A stretch of DNA of 64,000 nt from Gemmatimonadota bacterium (GTDB lineage Bacteria; Gemmatimonadota; Gemmatimonadetes; Gemmatimonadales; GWC2-71-9). Below, one piece after another: positions 24,228 through 32,738 of the stretch. The translations under genes and the position numbers were made by a program. Numbering within the stretch: position 1 is the stretch's first letter; the number at the start of each line of letters is the position of its first letter. Where the stretch lies: the NCBI GenBank assembly GCA_003223395.1, contig QHUZ01000021.1, forward strand, positions 1 to 64,000. Direction: 5' to 3'. The notes beneath the pieces are model-generated. The model saw nothing but the letters and a program-made list of their open reading frames with translations, did not search any database and had not been told where the DNA came from.

Positions 24228-26881
24228 TGGCCCTGGCGGCTCTGCTCGCCGCACTCCAGGCGGTCGACCCCATAGCGCCACCCGTGGCTACGCCTGTGGT
24301 GCAGGCGGTGCGCGTGTCGAGCGGCCGCGTGTCCCCCGTGGTCGACGGCCGCCTCGACGATGCCGCCTGGTCCCAGGTGACGCCGGTGCGCGACCTGCTC
24401 CAGAGCGTTCCGGACGAGGGCCGGCCCGTGTCGGAATCGACGGAGGTGCGGATCGTGTACGACGCGGACGCCCTGTACATCGGCGCCCGGCTGTTCGACG
24501 CCGAGCCCGGCAAGATCGTGCGGCGGCTCACGCGGCGCGACGCCTCGTCGCACAGCGACGAGTTCCGGGTGTTGCTGGACAGCTATCACGATTACCGCAC
24601 GGCGTTCGAGTTCACAGTCAGCGCCGCGGGGGTCCGCACCGACGTGCTCTACGGTGGCGACGGCACCTTCTCCGACAAGTCGTGGGACCCCGTGTGGGAG
24701 GCCGCGACCACTGTGGACTCGCTCGGCTGGACGGCGGAGATCCGCATCCCGTTTACCCAGCTGCGGTTCGCCCGCGTCGCGGACCAGGTATGGGGCGTGC
24801 GCTTTGTCCGCTGGATCGAGCGCAAGAACGAGTTGGCGCTCTTTCCATTCGTGGCCCGGACCGAGAGCGGTATGGCCTCTCGCTTCGCGAGCCTTGTCGG
24901 GCTCGCGGGCGTGGAGACCCGCAAGCACATCCAGATCCTGCCCTACGCCGTCGGGACTGGGACGTACCGCCAGCCGACGGGGCGCGGCAACCCCTTTGAG
25001 ACGCCGAGCGCGTACCAACGCAGTGTGGGCGCGGATCTGAAGTACGGGGTGAGCTCCAGCCAAACGCTCGACGTGACGGTGAACCCCGACTTCGGGCAGG
25101 TGGAGGTCGACGAGACGTTCGTGAACCTCACGGCCTTTGAGCAGTTCCTCGACGAGCATCGGCCGTTTTTCATCGAGGGCACGCAGATCTTCGATTTCGG
25201 CGGGAACGGCGGCGGGGTGATCCGCTTCAGTGACCCGCCGCTGTACCTCTACTCGCGCCGGATTGGGCGGCCCCCGCAGGGCGAGCCCTCGTCGAGCGGC
25301 GCCTTCCAGGACGTTCCGCAGAGCACCACGATCCTCGGTGCCGCGAAGCTCACCGGCCGCTCGGCCGGCGGGTGGTCGGTCGGCGTGCTTGACGCGCTCA
25401 CCGCCCGCGAGCGTGCCACCGTGCTCGATACCATTACGGGGACACGCTACCGCGACGAGGTCGAGCCGGCTACCAACTATTTCGCGGGGCGAGTCAAGCG
25501 GGACCTGAACGGCGGCAATACGAGCATCGGGCTGCTCGCGACGGCCATGGATCGGCGGCCCACGACACCGGCGCTCGGCATGTTGGCGCGCGACGCGTTC
25601 GCCGGCGGCCTCGATTTCTTCCAGCGCTGGGGCGACAAGCATTACACGTTTGCCGGTAGCGTCGGCGGTTCGTACCTCCAGGGAGAACCCGCCGCACTGC
25701 AGCAGGTGCAGCGGTCGTCCAACCGCTACTACCAGCGCCCCGACGCACAGCGTTTCCGCTACGATCCCACGCGTACGTCGCTCGCCGGCGTCAGCGCCGA
25801 CCTGTACCTGAACAAGGTGGCGGGGAACTGGCGATGGGGCCTGGGCGGGCGCACCGCCTCCCCCGGGTTCGAAGTGAACGACCTCGGATTCCAGAATCGT
25901 GTGGATCGCATTTCGGCAGCCGCCGTGCTGGGCTACAAGTGGACCAAATCAGGCAGAACGTTGCGCCAGGCCAACGCTTATCTCCAGGTCTCGCCGAGCT
26001 GGAACTACGACGGCAATCCGATCGACCGCAAGATCTCGGCGTTTGGCTACGCGCAGTTCCGGAACTTCTGGTTTGCCGATTGGTCCGCCTCCTATTCGCC
26101 CCGCGTGGTCGACGACCGGCTCACCCGCGGCGGGCCGCTGGCGATGAAGCCGGCGGCGTGGTTCACGAGCGCGGACCTCACGACGGACACGCGGCGCGTA
26201 CTCGGCGCCTACGGGTTCGTGTCAGTGCAGCGCGACGAGGCGGGCGGCTGGGCCGTGAATCTGATTCCCCAGCTCACGCGGCGGCCCAGCGCCGCGCTGT
26301 CGCTCAACGCCACGGGGGGCTATTCCACGGGCCGAGCGGCGGCGCAGTTCGTCACCAAGGCCACCGACTCCACCGCCGCCGCGACGCTCGGCACGCGCTA
26401 CGTGTTCGCGGCCCTGTCGCAGCGCCAGGCGTACGTGACGCTGCGCGCCAACGCGACGTTCTCTCCAACGCTGAGCTTGCAGCTCTACGCCCAGCCGTTC
26501 GCGTTCGCCGGCGACTACACGGACTTCAAGGAATTGCGGGCGCGCAGGACGTTCGCGTTCAACGTCTACGGACGCGACAACGGCTCGACGATCAGCCGCA
26601 CGGGCAACACGTATGTCGTCCAGCCCGACGGTGCGGCGCCGGGCGACACCCTGCGGTTCACGGACCCCGACTTCCGCACCCGCGCCGTCAAAGTCAACGC
26701 GGTGCTGCGCTGGGAATACCGCCCGGGCTCCACGCTGTTTGTTGTTTGGACGCAGAGCCGTTCGGGGTATGTGCCGTATGATCCGGAATTCGATCTGCAG
26801 CGGGATTTCACGCGAGAGCTGTTCCGCGACCGGCCCACGAACGTGTTGCTGCTCAAGGTGAGTTACTGGCTCAGTCGCTGA
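24224..26881 (+). CDS. DUF5916 outer-membrane protein with CBM9-like N-terminal domain (1 of 2)
   Basis: 885 residues, ATGA overlap with the ATP-grasp gene. A short signal-like N-terminus is followed by a CBM9-like beta-sandwich (about 30-220): VVDGRLDDAAWSQVTPV, EVRIVYDADALYIGARLFD, WTAEIRIPFTQLRF. A long beta-strand region follows with the DUF5916 phrases TLDVTVNPDFGQVEVDETFV and FFIEGTQIFDFG, ending in YWLSR. The family is predicted to form outer-membrane barrels. As the last gene of a biosynthesis-export operon it could be the outer-membrane exit or receptor for the product. A second member lies at 34929-37274. Confidence 0.82.
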   Translation: MMALAALLAALQAVDPIAPPVATPVVQAVRVSSGRVSPVVDGRLDDAAWSQVTPVRDLLQSVPDEGRPVSESTEVRIVYDADALYIGARLFDAEPGKIVRRLTRRDASSHSDEFRVLLDSYHDYRTAFEFTVSAAGVRTDVLYGGDGTFSDKSWDPVWEAATTVDSLGWTAEIRIPFTQLRFARVADQVWGVRFVRWIERKNELALFPFVARTESGMASRFASLVGLAGVETRKHIQILPYAVGTGTYRQPTGRGNPFETPSAYQRSVGADLKYGVSSSQTLDVTVNPDFGQVEVDETFVNLTAFEQFLDEHRPFFIEGTQIFDFGGNGGGVIRFSDPPLYLYSRRIGRPPQGEPSSSGAFQDVPQSTTILGAAKLTGRSAGGWSVGVLDALTARERATVLDTITGTRYRDEVEPATNYFAGRVKRDLNGGNTSIGLLATAMDRRPTTPALGMLARDAFAGGLDFFQRWGDKHYTFAGSVGGSYLQGEPAALQQVQRSSNRYYQRPDAQRFRYDPTRTSLAGVSADLYLNKVAGNWRWGLGGRTASPGFEVNDLGFQNRVDRISAAAVLGYKWTKSGRTLRQANAYLQVSPSWNYDGNPIDRKISAFGYAQFRNFWFADWSASYSPRVVDDRLTRGGPLAMKPAAWFTSADLTTDTRRVLGAYGFVSVQRDEAGGWAVNLIPQLTRRPSAALSLNATGGYSTGRAAAQFVTKATDSTAAATLGTRYVFAALSQRQAYVTLRANATFSPTLSLQLYAQPFAFAGDYTDFKELRARRTFAFNVYGRDNGSTISRTGNTYVVQPDGAAPGDTLRFTDPDFRTRAVKVNAVLRWEYRPGSTLFVVWTQSRSGYVPYDPEFDLQRDFTRELFRDRPTNVLLLKVSYWLSR

Positions 26882-26907
26882 CGGGCGCCGGATTTTCGCT
26901 GTACAAT
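26878..26907 (+). promoter_or_regulatory. Candidate leaderless promoter for the Gfo/Idh/MocA gene
   Basis: CTGACG (26878-26883), an 18-bp spacer and TACAAT (26902-26907) stand seven bases before the ATG at 26915. No Shine-Dalgarno is present. The -35 overlaps the stop of the DUF5916 gene. Confidence 0.5.
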
Positions 26908-26914
26908 CTGTCGC

Positions 26915-27946
26915 ATGCTCAACGTCGGCCTCGTCGGTTTCGGCTTCGCGGGCAAGGTCTTCCACGCGCCGGTCATCCGGGCCGTGGACGGCCTGCGACT
27001 CACGACCATTGTCCAGCGCCACGGGGGGAGGGCACCCGATCCGCGCTATCCGGAGGTGGAATTCGTCCACAGTGTTGACGAGCTCCTGAAACGGCAGATC
27101 GATCTCGTGGTCGTCGCCACTCCCAACACATCCCACCATCCGATCGCGAAGCAGGCGCTGCTGGCGGGCCGGCACGTCGTGGTCGACAAGCCATTCACCA
27201 CGACGCTCGCCGAAGCGGAGGACCTGGTCCGGCTCGCCAAACAACAGCGGCGCATCGTCACGGTGTACCAGGATCGCCGCCACACCGGTGATTTTGCGAC
27301 GGTGCAGCAGGTGGTGTCGGAAGGCGCGCTGGGCCACATCGTGCTGTTCGAATCGCATTTCGACCGTTTCCGTCCGGAGCAGAAACCCAACGCGTGGCGG
27401 GAGGAGCCGCTTCCCGGATCCGGCGTCTGGTTCGACATCGGCCCGCATCTCTTCGACCAGGCCCTGCTGCTGTTCGGAATTCCGGAGGCCGTCGGCGCCG
27501 ACATTCGGATCGAGCGCGCCGGTGGCAGGATCGACGATGCCTTCGACGTCACGCTCTACTACCCGCACAGTCGCGCCGTCTTGCGCGCCTCCATGCTCAG
27601 GCCGCCCGTCGGACCGACGTGGATCGTGAATGGCACGAGCGGATCGTTCGTCAAATATGGAATGGATCCCCAGGAAGCCGCGCTGAAGGAGGGACGCACG
27701 CCGGACGAGCCCGATTGGGACACCGAGCCGCCGGAGCTCTACGGCAAGCTGATCACGTCTGACGCAACGCGCACAGTGCCGACGTTACGGTCGAGCTTCG
27801 CGCGCTATTATGAAAACGTGCGAGACGCGATGCTCGGCAACGCGCAGCTCGCCGTGACACCCGAGTGGTCGCTCGATGTGATGCGAGGCTTGGTCCTGGC
27901 CGCCGAAAGCACTCGAACCCGCCGCGTGGAGCCCTGGAGCGCATGA
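26915..27946 (+). CDS. Gfo/Idh/MocA-family NAD(P)-dependent oxidoreductase
   Basis: 343 residues. The dinucleotide-binding motif is GLVGFGFAGKVFHAP (5-19). The family catalytic lysine motif appears as VVVDKPFTTTLAEAEDL, and the substrate-domain histidine lies in GVWFDIGPHLFDQALLLFGI. Members oxidise or reduce the hydroxyls of sugars, inositols or related compounds in the cytoplasm. The sequence is closest in feel to the YdgJ/YhhX-like branch, though I cannot confirm that. It follows the glycan operon by 33 bp with its own candidate promoter, so a link to glycan metabolism is possible but not shown. The next gene overlaps by ATGA. Confidence 0.9.
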   Translation: MLNVGLVGFGFAGKVFHAPVIRAVDGLRLTTIVQRHGGRAPDPRYPEVEFVHSVDELLKRQIDLVVVATPNTSHHPIAKQALLAGRHVVVDKPFTTTLAEAEDLVRLAKQQRRIVTVYQDRRHTGDFATVQQVVSEGALGHIVLFESHFDRFRPEQKPNAWREEPLPGSGVWFDIGPHLFDQALLLFGIPEAVGADIRIERAGGRIDDAFDVTLYYPHSRAVLRASMLRPPVGPTWIVNGTSGSFVKYGMDPQEAALKEGRTPDEPDWDTEPPELYGKLITSDATRTVPTLRSSFARYYENVRDAMLGNAQLAVTPEWSLDVMRGLVLAAESTRTRRVEPWSA

Positions 27947-28404
27947 AAAAACCGTCGTTCTACGTTCTCCTGGGCGGTCTCGTCGCCGGCACATTCGACA
28001 TCACGTACGCGTGCACCTTCTGGTACCTGAAACGAGGCGTCCTGCCGACGCGCGTATTGCAATCAGTCGCCTCCGGACTGCTCGGAGACGCGAGCTTCAC
28101 CGGCGGCTGGGGAAGCGCGCTCCTTGGTCTCGCGCTGCACTACTTCATCGCGACGTCGATGGCGGTGACGTACTACCTGTTCGCGCGGCGCTGGTCGGAG
28201 CTGTGGCAAAAACCGTGGGTCTTCGGACCACTCTACGGTGTGCTGCTGTACGGCATCATGAACTACATCGTCGTCCCGCTCTCGGGCGCCAACCCCGGCT
28301 CGAGAAACCTGGTCTGGGTGCTGCTCAGCATCGCCGTGCACGCGTTCTTGATCGGTACGCCGTGCGCCCTGTTCGCGCGGCGCGCCATGCAGGCCGACGT
28401 CTAG
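27943..28404 (+). CDS. Small integral membrane protein of unknown function
   Basis: 153 residues, ATGA overlap with the oxidoreductase gene. Four hydrophobic segments are visible: FYVLLGGLVAGTFDITYACT, ALLGLALHYFIATSMAVTYY, FGPLYGVLLYGIMNYIVVPL and LVWVLLSIAVHAFLIGTPCA. This suggests a four-helix inner-membrane protein resembling YagU-like hypothetical proteins. No catalytic motif was recognised. Coupling to the oxidoreductase is the only functional clue. Confidence 0.7.
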   Translation: MKKPSFYVLLGGLVAGTFDITYACTFWYLKRGVLPTRVLQSVASGLLGDASFTGGWGSALLGLALHYFIATSMAVTYYLFARRWSELWQKPWVFGPLYGVLLYGIMNYIVVPLSGANPGSRNLVWVLLSIAVHAFLIGTPCALFARRAMQADV

Positions 28405-28433
28405 GGCGTTTTGCAGTATCTTCTGCGGTTGGA

Positions 28434-30446
28434 ATGACCTCAAAGCCCCCTTCATCCTGTCTGCGGTGCGGCGCCAGCCTCGGTGCCGGCGCGTCGTTTT
28501 GTCCCCGCTGCGGGACAGGCATTCCCGTACAGCGGCCCTGGTCCGGCCCCACGCTCCCAACGCCGCCCGGTGCGGTCACGGAACCGCGGCCCGAGGCTGC
28601 CGAGGCGCAGCTCGCCGCACTGCGGCGGGCGACGCTCGGGCAGTACGAGATCCTCAGCGAGATCGGTCACGGCGGGATGGCCACCGTCTACCTCGCGCAC
28701 GATCTCGCGCTCGACCGCAAGGTCGCCATCAAGGTCCTCGCACCCGCCTTGCTGGCCATGGGAGAAGGGATGGTCGAGCGTTTCAAGCGCGAGGCACGCA
28801 CCGCCGCGGCGCTCAGTCATCCGCACATCATCCCGATCTACGCCGTCAGGGACAGCGAGCAGGTTCTCTACTTTGTGATGAAACACGTCCAGGGACGGTC
28901 GCTCGACCAGGTCGTCCGCGATGTGGGACCACTGCCCATCGCGATGATCCAGGCGATCGTCGCCCAGGTGAGCGACGCGCTCGGCTACGCGCATCGCCAT
29001 GGCGTCATCCATCGCGACATCAAATCCGCGAACATCATGCTGGACGAAGAAGGGTGGGCCGTCGTCACCGACTTCGGCATCGCGAAGGTGTTGCAGGCGC
29101 AGGGTCTCACCATGACCGGCGTGACGGTCGGGACACCGACGTACATGAGCCCTGAGCAGTGCGCCACGGAAGAAGTGACCGGCGCGTCGGACCAGTACTC
29201 GCTCGGCGTCGTGGCCTACGAGATGTTGACCGGGAAGTTGCCGTTCCAGGACGACTCGATCATGTCTGTCATGTACGCGCACTTCAACCAGCCGCCGCGT
29301 CCGGTGACCGATCTGCGACCTGATTGTCCTCCCAATCTGGGCGATGCGGTCATGCGCATGCTGGAGAAGCAACCGGCACAACGCTGGCCGAGTATGGACG
29401 ACGTCGTCGCGGTGTGCGGCCGCCCGTCGCTGCGCCACGACGATCCGATCCGGCGCGAGATGATCACGCTGGCACACGGCAGCGCGCGGCCCGCGGGGCC
29501 GAAGACACCGACCAGCCCGATCGTGTTGTCGCGCGTCCGGACGCGCCCCACGCTCCGGCGGCGGCGCTGGATGTGGCCCGCGATCGCCGTGACGACCGCC
29601 GTGCTGGCGTTCGGGCTCTCGCGGTGGTTCTCAGGCACACCACACGTGGGTCCGCCCACCGCAGCGCCGGTCGCGGCTGGCCACGACTCGGTACCGGGCG
29701 CAGCCGCGGCGGGTGCTGACTCGAGCCACACGGTGGTGCGTCCCGAGCCGACCCCGCCCCAACCACCTCCGACCGCGCGACGGCCGATCGTCGCGGCGCA
29801 ACGCGATGACAGCTTGCTCGGATCGCTGCGCGCGGGCGCCCTGCGAGCGGAGCAGCGCGCGGCGTTGGCCGGTGCTTCGCCGGCGGATCTCAGCGGCGGC
29901 CACGCGGCGTTCGCGAGCGCCGAGTCGCTGGCGTCGGCGCGGCGCGTCTCCGAGGCGATGATGCAGTTTGCCAGCGCGGCATCGCTGTGGGCGGACGCCG
30001 AACGCATCGCGCGGTCGCGTCGGGTCGCGGAGGCTCCGCCCCCGCCGCCCCCGCCGCCCCCGCCGCCCCCCCCGCCCGCGCCACCTCCGGTACCCGTGGC
30101 CACGGTAGCAACCGACCCGCGACCGGATATCGAGAAGGTGATCGCGAACTACGCGGGTGCGCTCGAGTCACGGGACATCGAGCAGGTCCGGCAGGCGTAT
30201 CCCGGAATCACGGGCGCACAGCAGGCGAGTTGGCAGACGTTCTTTGACCGCGTCCGCAATCTCAAAGCCAGCCTCAGCATCGCCAACCTGAATGTCACCG
30301 GGGGTGGCGCGTCAGCCGATGCGACGGTCAGCGGCGTCTACGAGTACGACAATGCGGGCACCGGTCGCGCCGAGCGGCGGCCGGTGACGTTTCATACGAC
30401 GCTCGCCCGCGACGCAAGCGGCTGGCGGATCACCGCGATCCGGTAA
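28434..30446 (+). CDS. Membrane Ser/Thr protein kinase with N-terminal zinc ribbon and C-terminal NTF2-like domain
   Basis: 670 residues. The ATG at 28434 opens a zinc ribbon with cysteines 9, 12, 23 and 26. The Hanks-type kinase domain spans about 70-330: GHGGMATVYLAHD, catalytic lysine 100, HRDIKSAN (193-200), D213FG and GTPTYMSPEQC. One membrane helix (about 380-400, MWPAIAVTTAVLAFGLSRWF) is followed by a proline-rich linker with 14 consecutive prolines (535-548). A C-terminal domain (IEKVIANYAGALESRDIEQV...WRITAIR) resembles DUF4440/SnoaL-like NTF2 folds. That domain would sit outside the inner membrane and may sense a ligand. The kinase motifs are intact, so activity is expected. Confidence 0.92.
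   Translation: MTSKPPSSCLRCGASLGAGASFCPRCGTGIPVQRPWSGPTLPTPPGAVTEPRPEAAEAQLAALRRATLGQYEILSEIGHGGMATVYLAHDLALDRKVAIKVLAPALLAMGEGMVERFKREARTAAALSHPHIIPIYAVRDSEQVLYFVMKHVQGRSLDQVVRDVGPLPIAMIQAIVAQVSDALGYAHRHGVIHRDIKSANIMLDEEGWAVVTDFGIAKVLQAQGLTMTGVTVGTPTYMSPEQCATEEVTGASDQYSLGVVAYEMLTGKLPFQDDSIMSVMYAHFNQPPRPVTDLRPDCPPNLGDAVMRMLEKQPAQRWPSMDDVVAVCGRPSLRHDDPIRREMITLAHGSARPAGPKTPTSPIVLSRVRTRPTLRRRRWMWPAIAVTTAVLAFGLSRWFSGTPHVGPPTAAPVAAGHDSVPGAAAAGADSSHTVVRPEPTPPQPPPTARRPIVAAQRDDSLLGSLRAGALRAEQRAALAGASPADLSGGHAAFASAESLASARRVSEAMMQFASAASLWADAERIARSRRVAEAPPPPPPPPPPPPPPAPPPVPVATVATDPRPDIEKVIANYAGALESRDIEQVRQAYPGITGAQQASWQTFFDRVRNLKASLSIANLNVTGGGASADATVSGVYEYDNAGTGRAERRPVTFHTTLARDASGWRITAIR
30036..30077 (+). 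repeat. CCGCCC-type microsatellite encoding 14 consecutive prolines
   Basis: Fourteen uninterrupted proline codons (CCG/CCC) include a run of eight C at 30066-30073. The tract lies in the kinase linker outside the membrane. It is slippage-prone and would need EF-P for efficient translation. Confidence 0.95.
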
Positions 30447-30473
30447 CTCATCGCCCACTAGGCGTCTCGGCGT

Positions 30474-31817
30474 CTAGAAGTTGTACTCCAGGCCGGCGGT
30501 CCAGAGCAGGTTGGGCCGCAATCCACCCCGGTTCAACGGCCACAGGGTGTTGGCGACGAGCGTTAGCCCTGAGTGCGTTACGAACTTGAAGCCGAACGAT
30601 CCGTTGATCACATCGTCACGTTCGCTCGGGATGTTCGTCGGCTGGAGCGTGCGACGGAACGGCAGGTCGTAGGTGACCGTGCCCGGCAGCCGTAATTTGC
30701 TTTCACCCACCTGCAGCTCCGACACCAAATCGACCGCGATCGCCGCCCACGGCGCCATGACGTGATCGAACCCGACCGTCGCGAGGACGGCGCTGTTCTG
30801 CGAGCTCCCGCCTCGAAACAGATATCCGACGTTGGCGTGCGGTGAGAATGCCCCGAATCGCGCCGAGAGGATGCCCAGACCGCGGGCCGCGATGTGGCCG
30901 GCGCCGAGCAGGTCATCCGCACTGCCGGTGGGGAAGCGGATGTCACCCAGGACGGCGAAATTGGTCCGCTCCGACCGCATGACGTTGATCTTGACCCGGG
31001 TGGCGATGTCGCCGACGCCGGTTGCGGATCCTTCCACGAACCGGGACGTCGAGAGCTCGGGGTTCGCCGCCGTGCCGCCGAAGAAATGCTGCGCGGTCGT
31101 GCCGCCGAACGGTACGATCTGCGCGTCGCTGGTGCCCCGCAGCGACGTCGAGACGATCGGCAGGACGACGCCGATGTCGACGCGGTCGAGCAGGCCGAAG
31201 GTCACGAAGAACGACGTCACCGTCATGTCGATGTCGAGCTGCAGTCGCAGGTCGATCACGTCGTTTTCGTGTGTCGGGACGCCGTAGGGCGTACACGACT
31301 GCCCCACGATACTGTCGCACGCCGGCCCGGTCACGTTCTCATGCGTGAACGTCATCTCGATGTCGTGCAGATTCACGCCGCGCAGCGTCTCGAAATGCAG
31401 GCGGTTGATGTTGGCCCCGACGAACACTCGGCCCCGGCCGAGCGTGGGGGCGCGCTCGCCGAACACGGCACCGGGCGATCCCGACGTCGGAACGGGGACC
31501 CCGGCTTCGAACCGGAATGTGGAGCCGCCACTCGTGGCGCTGACGGGGAGGTTTCCCACGTTCTGGCTGATGGCGGAGCTGATGAAGGAGATGAGCGAGC
31601 CGTTGTCCGCGTTGGCCGCGGGCACGAAGTGGTCGGCGTGAATCGCCGTAGCGGAGTCTGAGCCGGCTGTCCCCCCGAGGAACAAGGGGTCCTTACCATT
31701 CGTGAAGATGAACAGCTGCGAGATCTTGTCGCGGAGCCCCCCTCCCTGGGCCGGGAGGAGAGTGGGGAGGACCACCAGGGCGAGCGAGACGAGACTCCAC
31801 GAGAAGCGCCGCATCAA
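30474..31817 (-). CDS. Outer-membrane beta-barrel protein, possible transporter
   Basis: 447 residues. A GGAGGA Shine-Dalgarno precedes the ATG, and a signal peptide (MMRRFSWSLVSLALVVLPTL) follows. The body alternates short beta strands and turns and ends in phenylalanine (TAGLEYNF), the usual C-terminal signal of outer-membrane barrels. Phrases such as TVTSFFVTFGLLDRVDIGVV and GDIATRVKINVMR recall the MetA-pathway phenol-degradation/transporter-like barrel family (COG4313-like). Its substrate is unknown. The stop is 27 bp from the kinase stop. Confidence 0.68.
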   Translation of the reverse strand: MMRRFSWSLVSLALVVLPTLLPAQGGGLRDKISQLFIFTNGKDPLFLGGTAGSDSATAIHADHFVPAANADNGSLISFISSAISQNVGNLPVSATSGGSTFRFEAGVPVPTSGSPGAVFGERAPTLGRGRVFVGANINRLHFETLRGVNLHDIEMTFTHENVTGPACDSIVGQSCTPYGVPTHENDVIDLRLQLDIDMTVTSFFVTFGLLDRVDIGVVLPIVSTSLRGTSDAQIVPFGGTTAQHFFGGTAANPELSTSRFVEGSATGVGDIATRVKINVMRSERTNFAVLGDIRFPTGSADDLLGAGHIAARGLGILSARFGAFSPHANVGYLFRGGSSQNSAVLATVGFDHVMAPWAAIAVDLVSELQVGESKLRLPGTVTYDLPFRRTLQPTNIPSERDDVINGSFGFKFVTHSGLTLVANTLWPLNRGGLRPNLLWTAGLEYNF

Positions 31818-31930
31818 TTCCTCCGAGCCACGGACTGAGTGATTGACCGGACTCGAAGAGATGGGACACCGGAGTGCGCGTCAACCCCTGAGAGTGTAGA
31901 ATCGGGGATTCACATCGAACCGGATCGCCC

Positions 31931-32692
31931 GTGACACGCCCATACATCCTCAATGAGCTGACCTGGAAAACCGTGCGCGACACGCGCTACGACGTCGCCG
32001 TCCTGCCGTGGGGAGCGACCGAGGCGCACAACTATCACCTCCCGTACGGCACCGACAACATCCAGGCCGACGAGGTCGCCGCGCGCGCCGCCGAGCGGGC
32101 GTGGAGCCGCGGCGCGAAAGTCGTGGTGCTGCCGGCCGTGCCGTTTGGCGTGAATACCGGGCAGCTCGACATTCCCTTGTGCATCAACATGAATCCCAGC
32201 ACGCAGGTGCTCGTGCTGCGCGACGTCGCCATGTCGCTCGCGGGGCAGGGGATCGGGAAGCTCGTGGTCTTCAACGGGCACGGCGCGAATGATTTCCGCC
32301 AAATGATTCGCGAGCTGCAGCCGCAGGTCTCGTTGTTCCTCTGTACGGTCAACTGGTACAAGGTCGTCGATCCGAAAGGCTTCTTCACCGATCTCGGCGA
32401 TCACGCGGCCGAGCTCGAGACCAGCGTGATGCAGCACATCGCGCCCGATCTCGTGCTGCCGCTGTCCGACGCCGGCTCCGGCGCCGCGCGGAAGTTCAAG
32501 ATCACAGCGTTTGGGGAAGGATGGGCATGGGCGCCCAGGAATTGGCGTCAAGTGACGGACGACACGGGGTCCGGGAATCCCGCGGCCGCGACGCCCGAAA
32601 AGGGAAAACGCTACGTCGAGGCGGTAGTCGGCAAGATCGCGGAGTTCTTCGTGCAACTGGCGAAGGCAGACGCAAAGTCGATGTATGAGTAG
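31931..32692 (+). CDS. Creatininase-family amidohydrolase
   Basis: 253 residues, GTG start. The metal-binding motif EAHNYHLPYGTD supplies glutamate 31, histidines 33 and 36 and aspartate 42; NGHGAND and a later glutamate in HAAELETS complete the usual di-metal site. The family includes creatininase, mycofactocin MftE and 3-dehydro-scyllo-inosose-type hydrolases, so the substrate is open. A TAGAAT hexamer about 30 bp upstream may be the -10. The stop codon (32690-32692) lies inside palindrome copy 2. The last residues (MYE) are therefore followed directly by the repeat, which may also terminate transcription. Confidence 0.85.
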   Translation: MTRPYILNELTWKTVRDTRYDVAVLPWGATEAHNYHLPYGTDNIQADEVAARAAERAWSRGAKVVVLPAVPFGVNTGQLDIPLCINMNPSTQVLVLRDVAMSLAGQGIGKLVVFNGHGANDFRQMIRELQPQVSLFLCTVNWYKVVDPKGFFTDLGDHAAELETSVMQHIAPDLVLPLSDAGSGAARKFKITAFGEGWAWAPRNWRQVTDDTGSGNPAAATPEKGKRYVEAVVGKIAEFFVQLAKADAKSMYE

Positions 32693-32716
32693 GGGCGCAG
32701 CATGCTGCGCCCCTAC
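32689..32716. repeat. 28-bp perfect palindrome, copy 2 of 3
   Basis: Identical to 628-655. It supplies the TAG stop of the creatininase gene and fills half of the gap before the convergent S9 peptidase gene. It is well placed to act as a bidirectional terminator or transcript-end hairpin. Confidence 0.97.
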
Positions 32717-32738
32717 GACCTGGGGTCCGGCCCCCGGT

